Counted from the stretch's first letter, positions 20,550 through 32,264 are shown. The stretch: DNA of 64,000 nt from Jaltomata sinuosa (GCA_003996215.1 QJPP01000468.1:248001-312000), one strand, 5' to 3'. Notes: generated from the sequence alone by a model not told the origin. Numbers and translations are program-made.

Positions 20550-21701
20550 ATGGCTGAAGGACAAGTGCAAGAGTACCCCTATGTGAGGTTCCCTGATGGT
20601 GGGAAAGGTTCCGGAAGCATAGGTTTTTGCTATGAAAGGGGCTGCAAAATGTAAGATGTGGATGGAAAAGCAACTGATTTCCATCGTAGGCTCCGTGAGT
20701 TCAATTGGGAATCCTTGATAGTGGCTTCCCCTCCCACACATATAGGTTGGGTGCGGGAGTTCTATGCCATAATTCCTACCATTTGTTGGGATGATCCCAA
20801 CCCTACTATTCGAATATGAGGGGTAGATGTTTCGGTGGATTATCAGACGAACAATGAGGTGCTAGGAGTGCCTCACATCTCCAATGCTACATATGACGCC
20901 AAGTATCGACTTTGGGACATGACCTGGTTGAGGGATACCTTAGTGGACAAGAAGTGTAGGAGTCAGTTCTACTGTCCCAGTCCCGAATGCATCACTAGAA
21001 CTTACTTATTCGTAGACGCTAGGAGGTGGCTCAATTTGGTATCCCAGAGAATCTGCCCATCGGGTAATAAGACCGATGTGACTTATGCCCGGGCCCTGGT
21101 GATTGCTTGTGCTATGCAAGGTATTATCATGAATGTTGGGGGATAAATTATCTCGGAGTGGAAGGAATTCTACCGGGGTCATAGGAAGGGCCCTTATCTT
21201 CTGGGTTTGGTGTCTGAGTTGTGAAGGCAATTCCATGTGCCAGAAGATGACACCGATAGGGTGGTAGAGATGGATGACCCCTTCGACCCTCTTCGGGTGA
21301 AAGTGGTCTCTTCTGAGAAGAAAAGAAAGGTGGATGAAGCAAGAAGCAGCTAGCCGGTTGAGGATGCTGCTGCTGCTGATGATGACACTCCCATCCTTTC
21401 CCAGCCTCAGCCTCGAATCATGAGCCGCCAACTCTAGGAGAATCTGGCCTTTGTCAGGAGGTTCATGGAGGACACTAACGCTGGAGGTACAGCCCCACCC
21501 CCTTCTTCTCAGGAATTTACAGCACTCCACAAAGAATTAGAGGAAGAGAAAAAGAAGAGGCGCTCTCGGGATCACATGTTTGCCCGGATGTGGAAGACTG
21601 TCAAGGTCATATTCACTTACATTTTTCTGGGTCGAGAGCTTCCCACACTAGAGCCTGAGGACATGCAGGAGTTCTCATTCCTGAGTGATGATGAGGCTTA
21701 G
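20550..21701 (+). pseudogene. Putative plant transposon protein-like pseudogene
   Basis: One reading frame of 383 codons from ATG 20550 to TAG 21699, with no frameshift but six in-frame stops (20652, 20817, 21144, 21222, 21351, 21435). It resembles the family annotated in plants as 'putative plant transposon protein'. Matching features are RRLREFNWESL, then VREFYAIIPT, then RGVDVSV-like and NEVLGVP, then the Arg/Trp-rich middle (DARRWLNLVSQRICP). The middle ends with an EWKEFYRGHRKGPYL segment. The C-terminus is acidic, then a Lys/Glu-rich helix (EELEEEKKKRR), also usual for this family. The biochemical function of the family is unknown. The gene runs opposite to the element that carries it. 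Several stops could come from CGA-to-TGA or CAG-to-TAG changes, as expected for methylated, silenced DNA. Confidence 0.7.
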
Positions 21702-22733
21702 GACCTCCCTTTCCCCATTTATTACAAACATTTACAGCTTTTAAGTTTTGCCCCTGTTTGGGGCTTGTTCTAGACAATATTTCCCCTTCCTTTCCCCTTT
21801 GGTTTTCACACATGGATGCTATTTCCAGACATTATTTCCCTAATATGCATACTATGTTAGTTCTATAGCTTATTTCCTTGTTTTACATAATAATTTTTAG
21901 CTTAACCATTGCATTTTTAAGCCCCGGGAATGGAATGAAAAGTAGGGGAAAACAGGGCAGGCATTCTGCCCCGTGCCCTTCCCCTATAGCACTTGTCACT
22001 CTGCTATAGCGGTACTACTGTAGCAGAGAAAATCCTGCTATAGCGGGATCACCATAGCATTACAGTTCCGCTATGGCGGTCCCGACGTTACCAGCCCAGA
22101 AAATTTCAACCTTTCAACAAAACAATCATCCCCCTTCCCAGTTATCATGGTTTATCCCTATAAATCCCGCCATGGTCTTAGAAAACATCCCTAGAGTATT
22201 CTGGCAATGCACCAATCAAAACTTAACACCCAAAATCACCAAAACAAAATTGAATTACATAAAAAAACTATTCATAATAACAATCATTCCCACTATCATG
22301 AAAGAATAACCCCCTTGTGCCCATGGTTCCCAACCAAGTCCTTGATCGTCCTGAAATCAGAGCTTCCCTACAGTCATAAGTCTTTTCCCCTTACCATCTT
22401 AACCAATTATAAGTCCCCTTTGAAAGTATTAAGAAATATCAAATAAACACATATAGCAATTTTTCACCGACCAAGGCATACCACATTCAAATTAGGACTA
22501 CATTTAGACTCACATATACACAGTCAGGAATTTAGTTCTATACCAATTGGAATTGAGAGATACCAATTGGACTCAACTCATACAAGCAAGTAAACGAACC
22601 ACACGAAAAGGAATAAAACAAGAGAGATGTTTCCTAGAATGCTTCATAGCTCCCCAAAGATTAGATGTGGACGTCAATGCAAAAGACTAGAATACTGACA
22701 TTTTGCTCTTGTACTGGGAGATCAGTAACCTAG
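21702..22733. other. Internal region downstream of the passenger gene
   Basis: Non-coding. A GCTATAGC cluster lies at 21990-22085. Short ORFs at 22073-22446 are chance. On the minus strand this is the leader between the PBS and the missing gag of the Y-family element. Confidence 0.5.
21985..22090. repeat. GCTATAGC palindrome cluster near the passenger gene
   Basis: Five variants (TGCTATAGCGG, CGCTATGGCGG and similar) within 100 bases, about 290 bases after the passenger gene's stop codon. Together with the clusters at 19750-19800 and 20320-20425 it brackets that gene on both sides, outside the LTRs. Confidence 0.75.
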
Positions 22734-22745
22734 GCTCTGATACCA
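22734..22745 (-). promoter_or_regulatory. Primer-binding site (initiator tRNA-Met type)
   Basis: The minus strand reads TGGTATCAGAGC directly after the LTR end (GTCGTGAAAGA). It marks the right-hand LTR as the 5' LTR and sets the element's orientation to minus. Confidence 0.8.
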
Positions 22746-22747
22746 TC

Positions 22748-23246
22748 TTTCACGACCCAACTACCAGGCCGTGAGGGTGCCTACTCTAACCACCTAGATA
22801 GACGAACTCTTGCCACCCGATCCAACGGGTACTTGCGGAAAACCAAGTATGACAATAAATAACCTCATGTTAGTACGTGAAACCATTTACAACCTTGTTT
22901 CAAAAAATATCTTTTACAAAGAAATACAGTAAATCCTTTTTAAAAACTGGGAAAGCAGTTTACAAATTGAACACAAACCTCCCTAGAATCTAGTCTAAGC
23001 TGGTACAAGAGCTACTACAGGAGTAAAACAGAAATGTAAAAGGACACAACTCCTACCATGGAAACGGGAGTAGAAGCTGCTACAGATCACCGTCATCCTG
23101 TACCTATGAAATATCACCAACCCTGCAACCAGATTATACCCAAAAAGGTATAGCAAGAGTAGAATCAGTTCAACTACACGTACTGGTAGGCATCATCGGT
23201 CGACCCGAATCCACTCGTACCATGATATAAGAAAGTCAAGGGAAAG
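22748..23246 (-). repeat. 5' LTR of the Y-family element, first part
   Basis: Begins (plus strand) TTTCACGACCC, a mutated TGTCACGACCC terminus. It continues to GAAAG at 23242-23246, where the solo LTR is inserted. The LTR resumes at 25432 and can be followed to about 25924, where it is cut by the junction to segmental copy B. Confidence 0.65.
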
Positions 23247-24029
23247 TGTCATGACCCAACCCCACCATGAGTGGCACCTACCCAACCCCCGTACCTTCAT
23301 AAAACCAGTGCATAAAGTAAACTAGCATTTAAGTCTCAAATACTATATAAAATAAAATACTACAAAAATTCCTCCCTAGTATCTAAAAGTCATCGTACAA
23401 AAATAATCTACCAATATCTAGAATGTAGGGATGCAACCCCAAATAAACAAGAGTCTAAGACCGAGACAAATGGGCTATAACTAAAAGAAAGAAACCAAGG
23501 TAGCTCGATCGAAGTAGCTCACCCTTGATGTCTGGAAATGCTGGGATAACAAGTGAGGTCGCACGTCAGCCGCCGAAAGATTGCATGTACTCACAAAAAG
23601 AAACGCAAGTGCAAAATTAGTACACAACACCATGTACTGGTAGGATCATCAGCCTGTTACAAATAATAAGAATATGAACAGTAACTAAAGCCAAGTGATG
23701 CATAGGAAACATGTGAACAAGCCAACAAATATACCTAGAATACAAGTCTCTCCCTAGCTTCTCCCCCACATGTAATCCACTTCACAACCATTTACAACAT
23801 TCAATGACAATAACTTATATATATCTCTTCTTACATAGTTCAGACCCATCCGGGGATCCACCTAACAACACCTAAGTGTTACACATGTAACCCGATCTAC
23901 ACCAAGACCAAACATAAATCAATATAATAAACTGGCCTCTCATGGACCATATACAAAGTCACAATTCAAGAAATACAACCCGGTCCACTCATAGAACCAT
24001 CAAAAGAATACAACAATTCAATAAACAAA

Positions 24030-24178
24030 CCCGTACCAGACATGGTACCCGAGCCAACCATATATAATTCTCATACCAGGCGTGGTACCCGAGCCAACCA
24101 AGTAGTAACCTATACTAGGCATAGTATCCAAGCCAACCAAATAGTAATCTATACCAGGCGTAATACTCGAGCCAACCG
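24030..24178. repeat. GTACC-palindrome minisatellite, 4 units
   Basis: Four units with ACCAGGCGTGGTACCCGAGC-type cores, the third and fourth degraded by substitutions. One unit more than in the other copies of this LTR family. Confidence 0.85.
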
Positions 24179-24924
24179 AATGTCACACAGAAATCCAACA
24201 GTCACAAACAATGAACAAAAACACATTTGTAAACCAACAAGCAATAACACCCAATTCATTTTGCAAGACTTCTATTTAGACATTTATACATTCATAACTA
24301 TTCCCTAAGCATGCAACTCTTACAATAATTATGCAAAAGACCACGAACATACAATGCACAATGGAAATCAATAGCCATCACCTACCTCGAATTACTCAAA
24401 GCTCTATTGAACTGGAGCTTTGCCCTTCTCAGGATCCCTTGCTTGTGCTTGGTCTAGAAATAATTATACAAGAACTATAGTCAATTCACTAGCCTAAATA
24501 CCTGCATTACGCAAAAATCTCAATCCCCAGGCCAAACTATGATTATCCCACCCATTACTGGGCTTTCACACCATTAATTCACCTAGGACTACAATTTTCA
24601 TGGATACATTTAGAGAATTAAGGCCATATGATCATAATCCATCAACAAAAACAAGACCCAAGAACTCTAGTACCCTAGAATCCCTTTTTCCCCCGGATTC
24701 CGCCATTCCTAAGTCATTCAAAAACATCTCCAAAGTCCCTAACTAGCAATTCTACTCTGTAGGAAAGGTAACATAAAGTTAAGGGAGTAGAATCCTTACC
24801 TTTGGGACAAAAAAAAATGGAAAACAGAGGAAAATTTCCTAGAATCACCTTGCCCTTCTCCCAAAACGTCTTTGATGAAAGTTGATTATTTTGGGGAAAT
24901 TTCTGCATTCAATTCCATCACGCT

Positions 24925-25075
24925 CTGCTATAGCAGTCCATGCTCCACTATAGCGCTACTTCCATAGCGGAGCCACCTGCTATAGCGATGTTGACCGATA
25001 TTGACTCCTACTATAGTGATATTTTGTCCACTATAGCGGAGGTTGTTATGGCAGTGTGTCAACCGCTAAGGCAGT
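24925..25075. repeat. GCTATAGC palindrome cluster
   Basis: About eight occurrences of (C/T)(G/A)CTATAG(C/T)(G/A) variants within 150 bases, near the 5' end of the solo LTR read on the minus strand. Confidence 0.75.
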
Positions 25076-25431
25076 TGACACGGGAAAAAAAGTTGTAAAG
25101 TACCCTAAAGATTCCTATTTTACAATACACTTAATTTCCTGATGTTTCGGAATAACCGCTTCACGCCAGCTTTTATACGGAGAGTTCTACTTACCCAAAT
25201 TCACTTCCAAAAAGCCCCCGGACTCTTTTATGTCTTAGTTAAACAAAAAACTATCTTGAATCAAGATACATACCCAATCCTCACCTGGATTTCCCTAGAC
25301 CAAACCTCGCTCAGAAACAGGCCGAGACTAGCCTAGCCCAAAATTTTCAACTCCCAAACCCAGAGTATTTCTATCTTGAAACTTGGCACCAAAAGCTTAG
25401 CTATAACAATGGACCCAGTCGTTACAGAAAG

Positions 25432-25924
25432 CATGTAATTAACTACGATTGTTCCATACTCCAACATCCAACTTTTACCAAACCCAATCTCAAAACTCGA
25501 CCATCTACTTATACTTCATACCTCAATCCCTCCTATCCATTCTGTTGCCAACTCCTCTTCTCTAACTCTACACCCAACACCTACGACTTCTCAAGTCACA
25601 CTTATTACCTAGACTTCCCAAGTCACACTTATAACCTATCTGACAACTATTTCTATACCCGGACTACCATTCATTACTCCATTCAACTATTATGACTCAA
25701 CAACCCGAAGTAAACCCTACTACTTGGTGACGTAGACTACACCTTATCATACCCCACCTACTAATACCAACACACCCCAATTACCTCTAGGGACACCTTC
25801 AACAAATAATAACAGCCAGTACTATAACCAGAACCCAAGTCTCCTCTTTATGTTATCAACACACATAACCAACTAGCAATCAAAGACAATCAGTGGCAAT
25901 AAGCATACGTCTTATTCATACCAA
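25432..25924 (-). repeat. 5' LTR of the Y-family element, second part
   Basis: Continues the LTR after the solo LTR. 25580-25920 is colinear with 17645-17990 in the left LTR. The sequence ends abruptly at 25924, next to TTGTTTGGAAT of segmental copy B. Confidence 0.65.
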
Positions 25925-26911
25925 TTGTTTGGAATTTTTAGAGAAGGTGATTGATGAGAGAATATTGAAAAGGAAATTAGAGGAGCAGAGTATGTATCAA
26001 CTAGAGGAATTCTTGATGTCCAATACTGATGACAGTAGATGAGACCTGAAGAAATTGAGCAGCAGATTGCTATTTAGAGCACCGATGCATTGATAAAGAT
26101 GAACAACCAACATCAAGATGAAGAAGATTCTTGTGCTATTTGGAGCACCGATGCATTGATAGAGAGGAACAGCCAACAACAAGCTAAAGAAGAAGATTCT
26201 TGTGCTATTTTGCCTGAAACTACCACACAAGAAGAGGAGAATGTACCTATATTTAATTGGACCTAAGAAACATCAATCCTCCAACAAGAGGAGGACGATT
26301 CTGCCCTTGTATTTGATCCAAACGATTGGAGGGTTAGTGAACTTTTGTTATCTGTACAATGAAACTGAGCTTTTTTTATCTACTTATGTAAATGTTGTCA
26401 CTAACTGTATCACACATTCAAAAATTGTTTATATATAACATAAAAATTGTTGGAGTTTCAAATATTATTGTCTGTTTAGATTAATATATAATGGGTCATG
26501 TCTTTTTCTATATTTTCACCAATACCGATTATTGACTTTAAAGAATTACATGAGGCTGCAGAATCATAAGGTACTACTGATGATCAAATATTAATACTAG
26601 TGGATCCATTCAGTGCATCTGATGCAGGGAAATTCAGGATAAATGGCAATGCCATGCCCTAATTAGATATTCTTGAGTTACATCAATGGGACAAAAAGGA
26701 CTTGGAAGAACTACGGGGGATGTTACATGATATGTGCAGGGAAGTGAATATCCTTGAGCCACTATAAGCAGCAAAGGGCTCGTATACTTATGGGCAACAT
26801 TCTGTTGAAGCCGCGATCATGCTCATTTTTATGCCTGAAGATGTGCTTAGCTTGGATCCATAGGAGATATTACTAGACTCGGATGACATAGATCTGATAT
26901 TAGATGATTGA
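25925..26911 (+). pseudogene. NAC-type pseudogene, 3' half only (copy B)
   Basis: The DNA-binding domain is missing. The sequence starts inside the segment equivalent to codon ~167 of copy A and contains the Gln-rich tandem units (about 26060-26215), the acidic stretch and, after the presumed intron, the acidic terminal exon ending at 26911. Stops such as that near 26074 and frame changes near 26030 and 26260 break it. Some stops are shared with copy A and others are private. The gene was therefore already damaged when duplicated and then decayed independently. Confidence 0.75.
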
Positions 26912-27577
26912 ACATTTATTAAGTCGGATGACCTATCAATCATTCAACAATAGGAGGATTCATATTGGTGAACTTTTGTTGTCTCTGTGCAATGAAGGCC
27001 TGGGCGAACTGAGCTTCTGTTGTCTAGTTATGTACTTCTGTCAAATATTTAGTCATAATTCTTAGCAAAAACTGTACAACGTGTTTACAACATGTTATTA
27101 TATTACACAAAATTTTCATCTTGTTGGCGATTCAAGTATTATTGTCTATTTAGATTAATGGGTCGTGTCGTTGTCTATTTTTTTTGTTTCTTATATCATA
27201 TTATTGATTTGAAGTGTATCTTTTAGGTATTAATTAGTGTTTCTCAGAGGGCTTATAATATGAAGTATTTATTTCCCTCTTTATTGTTATTTGCAGGACT
27301 TAAATGATTAGGATTAGCTAGTAAGTCATTGTTTGTTTCTTTTGTAGCTGAGCCATGATCGATATCATGCTAAGTACTAACTACTATCAAGATCCAAGAG
27401 CTGAATCAATCGATCTCATGGCTTTTATAATTCAGAGATGCTCATAAATGGTTTTTTCTATTGTATAAGCTCCTATGATCAGTTGATTAATCCCATGATA
27501 TCCTCTCTCACAACATGCCTATATTACAAATTTCAGTCTAACATTGAAATTTCATCTATCAATATTCATGATCTATT
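26912..27577 (+). other. 3' flank of the NAC copy B
   Basis: Non-coding, colinear with 6124-6804. A small deletion removes TAATGTTTTTGGT after 27440 relative to copy A. Nothing else recognised. Confidence 0.6.
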
Positions 27578-27870
27578 ATGGTAGCACAACCTAAAATGGA
27601 CTCATCGTCCACCTATCAGAAGACCATGGCTCAAGAGGCAAACTCGTCTCCCTCCCCTCTCAAAGACGCCCATCACTTTGTCTCGATAAAACTAACCTAT
27701 ACAAAATACCTTTTCTGGAAAGCACAAATATCTCCATTTCCTCGAGGACAAGATCTTTTGGCTATGTCGATGGCACTACATTCTGCCCAACATATCATAT
27801 TGCATGAAAAGAGGGTGAGCAAGGCTATTTTGATGCTCTTGCAGCTTCCTTCTCGTCGCTATCAAACACT
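27578..27870 (+). pseudogene. Copia gag relic, first part (copy B)
   Basis: An open stretch of about 98 codons from ATG 27578 encodes DAHHFVSIKLTYTKYLFWKA and ISPFPRGQDLL, the N-terminus of a copia gag. It is split at 27871-27875 (AGAAT) by the full copia element and continues at 32265. This copy has CAA where copy A has a TAA stop, so copy A acquired that stop after duplication. Confidence 0.75.
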
Positions 27871-27875
27871 AGAAT

Positions 27876-28187
27876 TGTTGAAATCTGCCTCATGAGTTGT
27901 TAATCATGATTAGTTGACATGATGACATAGCAGTTGATGTGTATTTTGCTTGCAGAAGATGTTAGATATTTTGTGTTAAGTTTCAATTGTGAATTTCCTA
28001 CTTTTTAGGCAAGTGGCTGTTGGTAGAGTTAATTCCTAGTTATTAGGAAGTTTCTATTTTGAGTTACTGCATTATTTAATGCAGATCTGTTAAGATTTTT
28101 TTTGTATTTAAACAGCTCCTTTTTCAACTTTAATAAGATATCTCTCCTTTTCTTCTTTTGTTGTATGTTTTCATTTGTTAAACAACA
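27876..28187 (+). repeat. 5' LTR of the copia element
   Basis: 312 bp, starts TGTTGAAATCTGCC and ends TTAAACAACA. A TATA-like GTATTTAAACAGC lies at about 28107-28119. The first 20 bases are identical to those of the 3' LTR. Confidence 0.95.
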
Positions 28188-28193
28188 ATAGAT

Positions 28194-28205
28194 TGGTACC
28201 AGAGC
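28194..28205 (+). promoter_or_regulatory. Primer-binding site of the copia element
   Basis: TGGTACCAGAGC, six bases after the 5' LTR; a one-base variant of the initiator-Met tRNA complement TGGTATCAGAGC. Confidence 0.8.
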
Positions 28206-28291
28206 CCCTCTTCTTAAGGGACTTGTGAGTGTAGTCTGTGTGAACCATAAATAAAGTTCCCTACCTGTTTCCCTGAAAGCCATCAGAACAT

Positions 28292-28975
28292 ATGGAAACA
28301 GAAAATTCTTCTAGTTCTTATGCTATTTCTCCACCGGTGTTTGATGGAGAGAATTACTAGGTATGGGCTATTAAGATGCAAACTCACATGGAGGCTTGTG
28401 ATCTCTGGGAAGAAATAGAGGAGGATTATGAAATTCCTACCTTACCTGGCAATCCAACAATGGCTCAGATCAAACTTCACAAGGAAAGGAAGACAAGGAA
28501 ATCCAAGGCAATATCTTGCTTATATGCTGCAATTTCAACCACAATTTTTTCCAGAATCATGACATTGGAATTGACAAGTAATGCACTTTGGCAGAATTAC
28601 TAAGTGCATTGCAGGCACAAACACAAAGAAAGTTAATGAGACAGGAAGGGTCATTAGAAGGTGCACTACAAGCCATGTTGCAAAACTATGCTGGGAGCAA
28701 ATTCAAGAAAACAAAAGGGAAGAAGAATTATGCTGAAAATAATAAAATTTTTGCTAGTAATGGAGTAGCCACAACTCAGGCAGCAACAGAGGAGACAAAT
28801 TCCCTTCGTGTCAGCATTGCGGAAGGAAGAATCATCCTTACTTCAAATGCTGGAGAAAGCCGAATATGAGATACAAGAGATGTCAAAAACTTGGATATGC
28901 TGAGATTATCTGCAAGGAAAAAGGATTGCAGCAACAAGTAGAAGCTCAAGTTGCAAATCAACAGGAGGAAGAAAA
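28292..28975 (+). pseudogene. Copia gag, broken
   Basis: Starts at ATG 28292 (METENSSSYAISPPVFDGEN), followed by a TAG at about 28358, then WAIKMQTHMEACDLWEEI and KTRKSKAISCLYAAIS, the UBN2-type gag core. The frame is lost near 28600 and a piece of the core is deleted. It returns near 28800 with a zinc knuckle CQHCGRKNHPYFKC (C-x2-C-x4-H-x4-C). A second knuckle (YKRCQKLGYAEIIC) has lost its first Cys and its His to Tyr. The capsid protein is not functional as encoded here. Confidence 0.85.
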
Positions 28976-31933
28976 ACATTTTGTTGCATCATGTTTTGCA
29001 TCTAGTATTTCAAGTGACAGTTGGCTTATTGATAGTGGTCGTATGAACCACATGACCAGTGACGAAAAACATTCCAAAAGGCTTGATAGATCAGCTACAT
29101 CAAGGGTCAGGATTGGAAATGGAGAATACCTCCCAACAAAGGGAAAGGGGACTGTAGCTATTGAGAGTTATATAGGTACAAAACTTATTTCTGAAGTTTT
29201 GTTTGTTCCTGAAATTGATTAGAATTTATTAAGTGTTGGAGAACTGCTAGAATATGGATTCAAATTATTTTTTGAAGATAAGGCATGTCTGATTATTGAT
29301 CCAAGTGGTCAGGAGTTATTTCGAATTAAAATACAGGGAAAAAGTTTTTCTTTGAATCCAATGGAGGAAGAACAGATAGCTTTTCCAAGTCAGTCCACTG
29401 TTGTAGAAACTTGGCAGAAACGGTTGGGTCACTTCCACCATAGGGCTCGTTTGTATATGTAGAAAAAGGAGCTGGAAAAAGGTTTACCTCCACTTGAAGA
29501 GGAACTCCCATGTTGCGAGGCATGTCAATTTGGTAAGCAAATAAGATTACCATTCATAAAATCAACTTGGCGAGCAACTCAAAAATTGCAGCTGGTTCAT
29601 ACAGATCTTGGAGGCCCCCAAAGAACTCCATCGTTGAATGGAAGTAGGTATTACATAATTTTCATTGATGATCTAACAAGGATGTGTTGGATATACTTCT
29701 TAAGGTTCAAATCAGAGGTTTCTGAAGTTTTTTGGAAATTCAAATCCTTGGTAGAAAATCAAAGTGGCTGCAAAATACAAGTGCTCAGATCAGATAATGG
29801 GACTGAGTACACTTCAGATCAGTTCAAAAGCTTTTGTGAAGTTACTGGAATAGAGCATCAACTTACTACTCCATATACTCTACAACAAAATGGAGTAAGT
29901 GAAAGGAAGAATATGACTATCATTGAGATGTGAAGGTGTATGTTGCACGAGAAAGAGCTTCCCAAGAAGTTCTGGGAAGAGGCAACCAATACTATTGTAT
30001 TTTTGTTTAATAGGCTGTCTACAAAGGCAGTGAATTGTCAAACACCTTTTGAAGCTTGGCATGGGTACAAACCTTTACTAAGGAACCTCAAAATTTTTGG
30101 TTGCTTATGTTTTTCTTACACACCTCAGGTGAAAAGGGATAAACTTGACAAAAAGGCAGAACCTAGAATTTTCATTGGCTATAGTTTGCAGTCAAAAGCT
30201 TATAGAATTTTCCAACCACATACTGGAAAAATTTTGGTAAGCAGAGATGTGGAATTTGTTTAACCAAAGCAATGGAATTGGGATGGAGAGAAACAAGAAA
30301 TAGAAGCTAATGAGTTGCACAATTTTGAGGAACGAGTTGATCATCTTCCAATTACAGAATACAGATCACTTCCAGACATCTATCAAAGATGCAATGTAGT
30401 AATATTTGAACCTGCTGAATATGAAAAAGCTAAAAGAGATAAGAAATGGATAGCTGCAATGAAGTAGGAGCTAACCATGATCGAGAAAAAGACACATGGG
30501 AGCTAGTTGAAAGACCTCAAGACAGAAAGATCGTTGGAGTTAAATGGGTTTATAGAACTAAGCTAAATGCTGATGGTTCAGTGAGCAAATACAAAGCTAG
30601 GCTTGTGGTGAATAGCTATGCTCAGATTTTCGGTGTAGATTTTTCTGAAACACTTGCATCAGTTGCAAGACTTGACAAAATCAGGATGCTTTTGGCAATT
30701 ACAACAAAAAAGGGTTGGAAAATCTACCAACTGGATGTTAAATTAGCCTTTTTGAATGGCTTCTTGCAGGAAGAGATCTATGTTGAGTAGCCTGAAGGGT
30801 TTGTTGTGGAAGGACAGGATGACAAAGTCTACTTGTTGAAAAAAGATCTCTATGGATTAAAGCAAGCTCCAAGGGCTTGGTATAGTAGAATCGATGATTA
30901 TCTCTCTGACTTATGTTTTCAAAAAAGCCTAAGTGAATCAACTCTTTACATAAAGCATATTAACTTTGACATTGTAATAATTTCTATGTATGTTGATGAT
31001 CTTCTAGTAACAGGAAGTAATGTTGTGCTCATAGAAGAGTTTAAAAGAGAGATGATGAAAGTCTTTGAAATGACGGATCTTGGAGAAATGGCTTTCTTTC
31101 TTTGAATGGAGATTAAACAAATCAAAGATCAAATATTCATTTGTCATAAGAAGTATGCATAAGAAATTCTGAAGAAATTTAGAATGGACGATTAAAAAAG
31201 TATGAGCACGCCTATGAATCAAAAGGAGAAGCTAATGAAGGATGATGGTACTGAACGAGTACAAGAAGGAAGCTACAGAAGCTTGATAGGATGTTTGAGG
31301 TATCTTACAGCAACAAGGCTAGATATATTGGATGTTGTAAGTGTACTATCCCAATTTTTGAATTCTCCTGGTGAATTGCATATGAAAGCTACAAAAAGAG
31401 TGCTTAGATATGTCAAAGGCACAATAAACTATGGAGTCAAATTTAGCAAGTGCCAAAATTTCAAACATTAAGGATTTTTTGACAGTGATTAGGCTGGTTC
31501 AGCTGAAGATATGAAAAGTACTTCAGGGTACTATTTTAGCTTTAGCTCTGGATGTTTTTCATGGTGTTTGAAAAAGTAAGAGATTGTTGCTCAATCAACT
31601 GCATAGGCAGAATTCATTGTTGCCACAACTGCTGTCAATCAAGCTTTATGAATAAAGAAAATCCTTTGCAATCTTGGTTTGGAGATTAAGGAAAGCACTG
31701 AGGTATTTGTGGACAACCAAGCTGCCATTGCTATTTCTCACAATCCATTACTTCTTAGAAAGACCAAGCATTTCAATGTGAAGTTATATTTTCTTAGAGA
31801 AGTGCAAAAGGATGGTCAAGTGAATTTGATATATTGCAGAACGGAGGAGCAACTTGCTGATATTTTTACAAAAGCTCTTCCAGTTAGCAAGTTTGAGTTC
31901 TTGACAAAGAAACTTAGAATTTGCAGCTATTGA
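28976..31933 (+). pseudogene. Copia pol (protease, integrase, RT, RNase H), broken
   Basis: Domains follow the copia order. The protease motif WLIDSG is at about 29023. The integrase zinc region has CCEACQFGKQ near 29515. The catalytic triad is readable as HTDLGG (29597), RSDNGTEY (about 29788) and NGVSERKN (about 29888), with all three acidic residues kept. RT shows WVYRTKLNADGS, YQLDVKLAFLNGF and MYVDDLLVTG (YVDD at 30989-31000). RNase H shows a damaged DSD-AGS, then STA-AEF and VDNQAAIAI. A one-base loss near 30490 shifts the frame between integrase and RT. Stops are at about 29221, 29460, 29931, 30261, 30464, 30788, 31103 and later. It keeps its catalytic residues but cannot make a full polyprotein. 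Confidence 0.9.
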
Positions 31934-31936
31934 TGC

Positions 31937-31945
31937 AAGGAGGAG
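31937..31945 (+). promoter_or_regulatory. Polypurine tract of the copia element
   Basis: AAGGAGGAG directly abuts the 3' LTR start at 31946, the expected place for second-strand priming. Confidence 0.8.
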
Positions 31946-32259
31946 TGTTGAAATCTGCCTCATGAGCAGTTAATCATGTTTAGTTGACATGATGACATAG
32001 CTGCTGATGTGTCTTTTGTTTGCAGAAGATATTAGATATTTTCAGTTAAATTTCAGTTGTGAATTTCCTACTTTTTAGGCAACTTGCTGTTGGTAGAGTT
32101 AGTTCCTAGTTATTAGGAAGTTTCTCTTTTGAGTTACTGCATTATTTACTGTAGATCTGTTAAGATTTGTCTGTATTTAAACAGCTCCTTTTTCAACTTT
32201 ACTAAGATATCTCTCTTTTTCTTCTTTTGCACTATGTTTTCATTTGTTAAACCACAACA
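31946..32259 (+). repeat. 3' LTR of the copia element
   Basis: 314 bp, ends AAACCACAACA, followed by the AGAAT target duplication. Differs from the 5' LTR by scattered substitutions and 1-2 base indels. Confidence 0.95.
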
Positions 32260-32264
32260 AGAAT

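Larger units (their letters stand above)
23247..25426 (-). mobile_element. Solo LTR, Y family, 2180 bp, target duplication GAAAG
   Basis: The plus-strand ends are TGTCATGACCC and CAGTCGTTACA, flanked by GAAAG at 23242-23246 and 25427-25431. It carries the GTACC array (24030-24178) and the GCTATAGC cluster (24925-25075) at the family positions. Its length is nearly equal to the other solo LTR of this family (2206 bp at 53447). No internal sequence remains, so it arose by LTR-LTR recombination. Confidence 0.9.
17640..25924 (-). mobile_element. Y-family LTR element with antisense passenger gene, interrupted by a solo LTR
   Basis: Read on the minus strand: 5' LTR (25924 to 22748, interrupted by the solo LTR at 23247-25426), initiator-Met PBS at 22745-22734, internal region 22733-19429, then 3' LTR from 19428 leftward to about 17640. 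The two LTRs share 17645-17990 with 25580-25920 (for example CTTCTCAAGTCACACTTAT and ACTATAACCAGA). Just inside the 3' LTR the minus strand reads GGGATGAACGATGGG, a purine-rich stretch like that preceding 3' LTRs of chromoviruses. No gag-pol frame survives; the internal region is instead occupied by the antisense gene at 20550-21701. The LTR pairing is inferred from order, PBS and homology; outer ends are lost on both sides. Confidence 0.6.
27876..32259 (+). mobile_element. Full-length Ty1/copia element, 4384 bp, target duplication AGAAT
   Basis: LTRs at 27876-28187 and 31946-32259, ends TGTTG...CAACA, flanked by AGAAT at 27871-27875 and 32260-32264. The order PBS, gag, protease, integrase, RT, RNase H, polypurine tract is complete and diagnostic of copia. 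The coding frame is broken by about a dozen stops and at least two frameshifts. The LTRs differ at about two dozen positions of ~312 (by eye), so the insertion is not recent. Confidence 0.95.

Noticed and set aside
21006..21530. 174-codon minus-strand ORF
   Set aside because: It is antisense to the plant-transposon-protein pseudogene, whose plus-strand frame is coherent over 383 codons.
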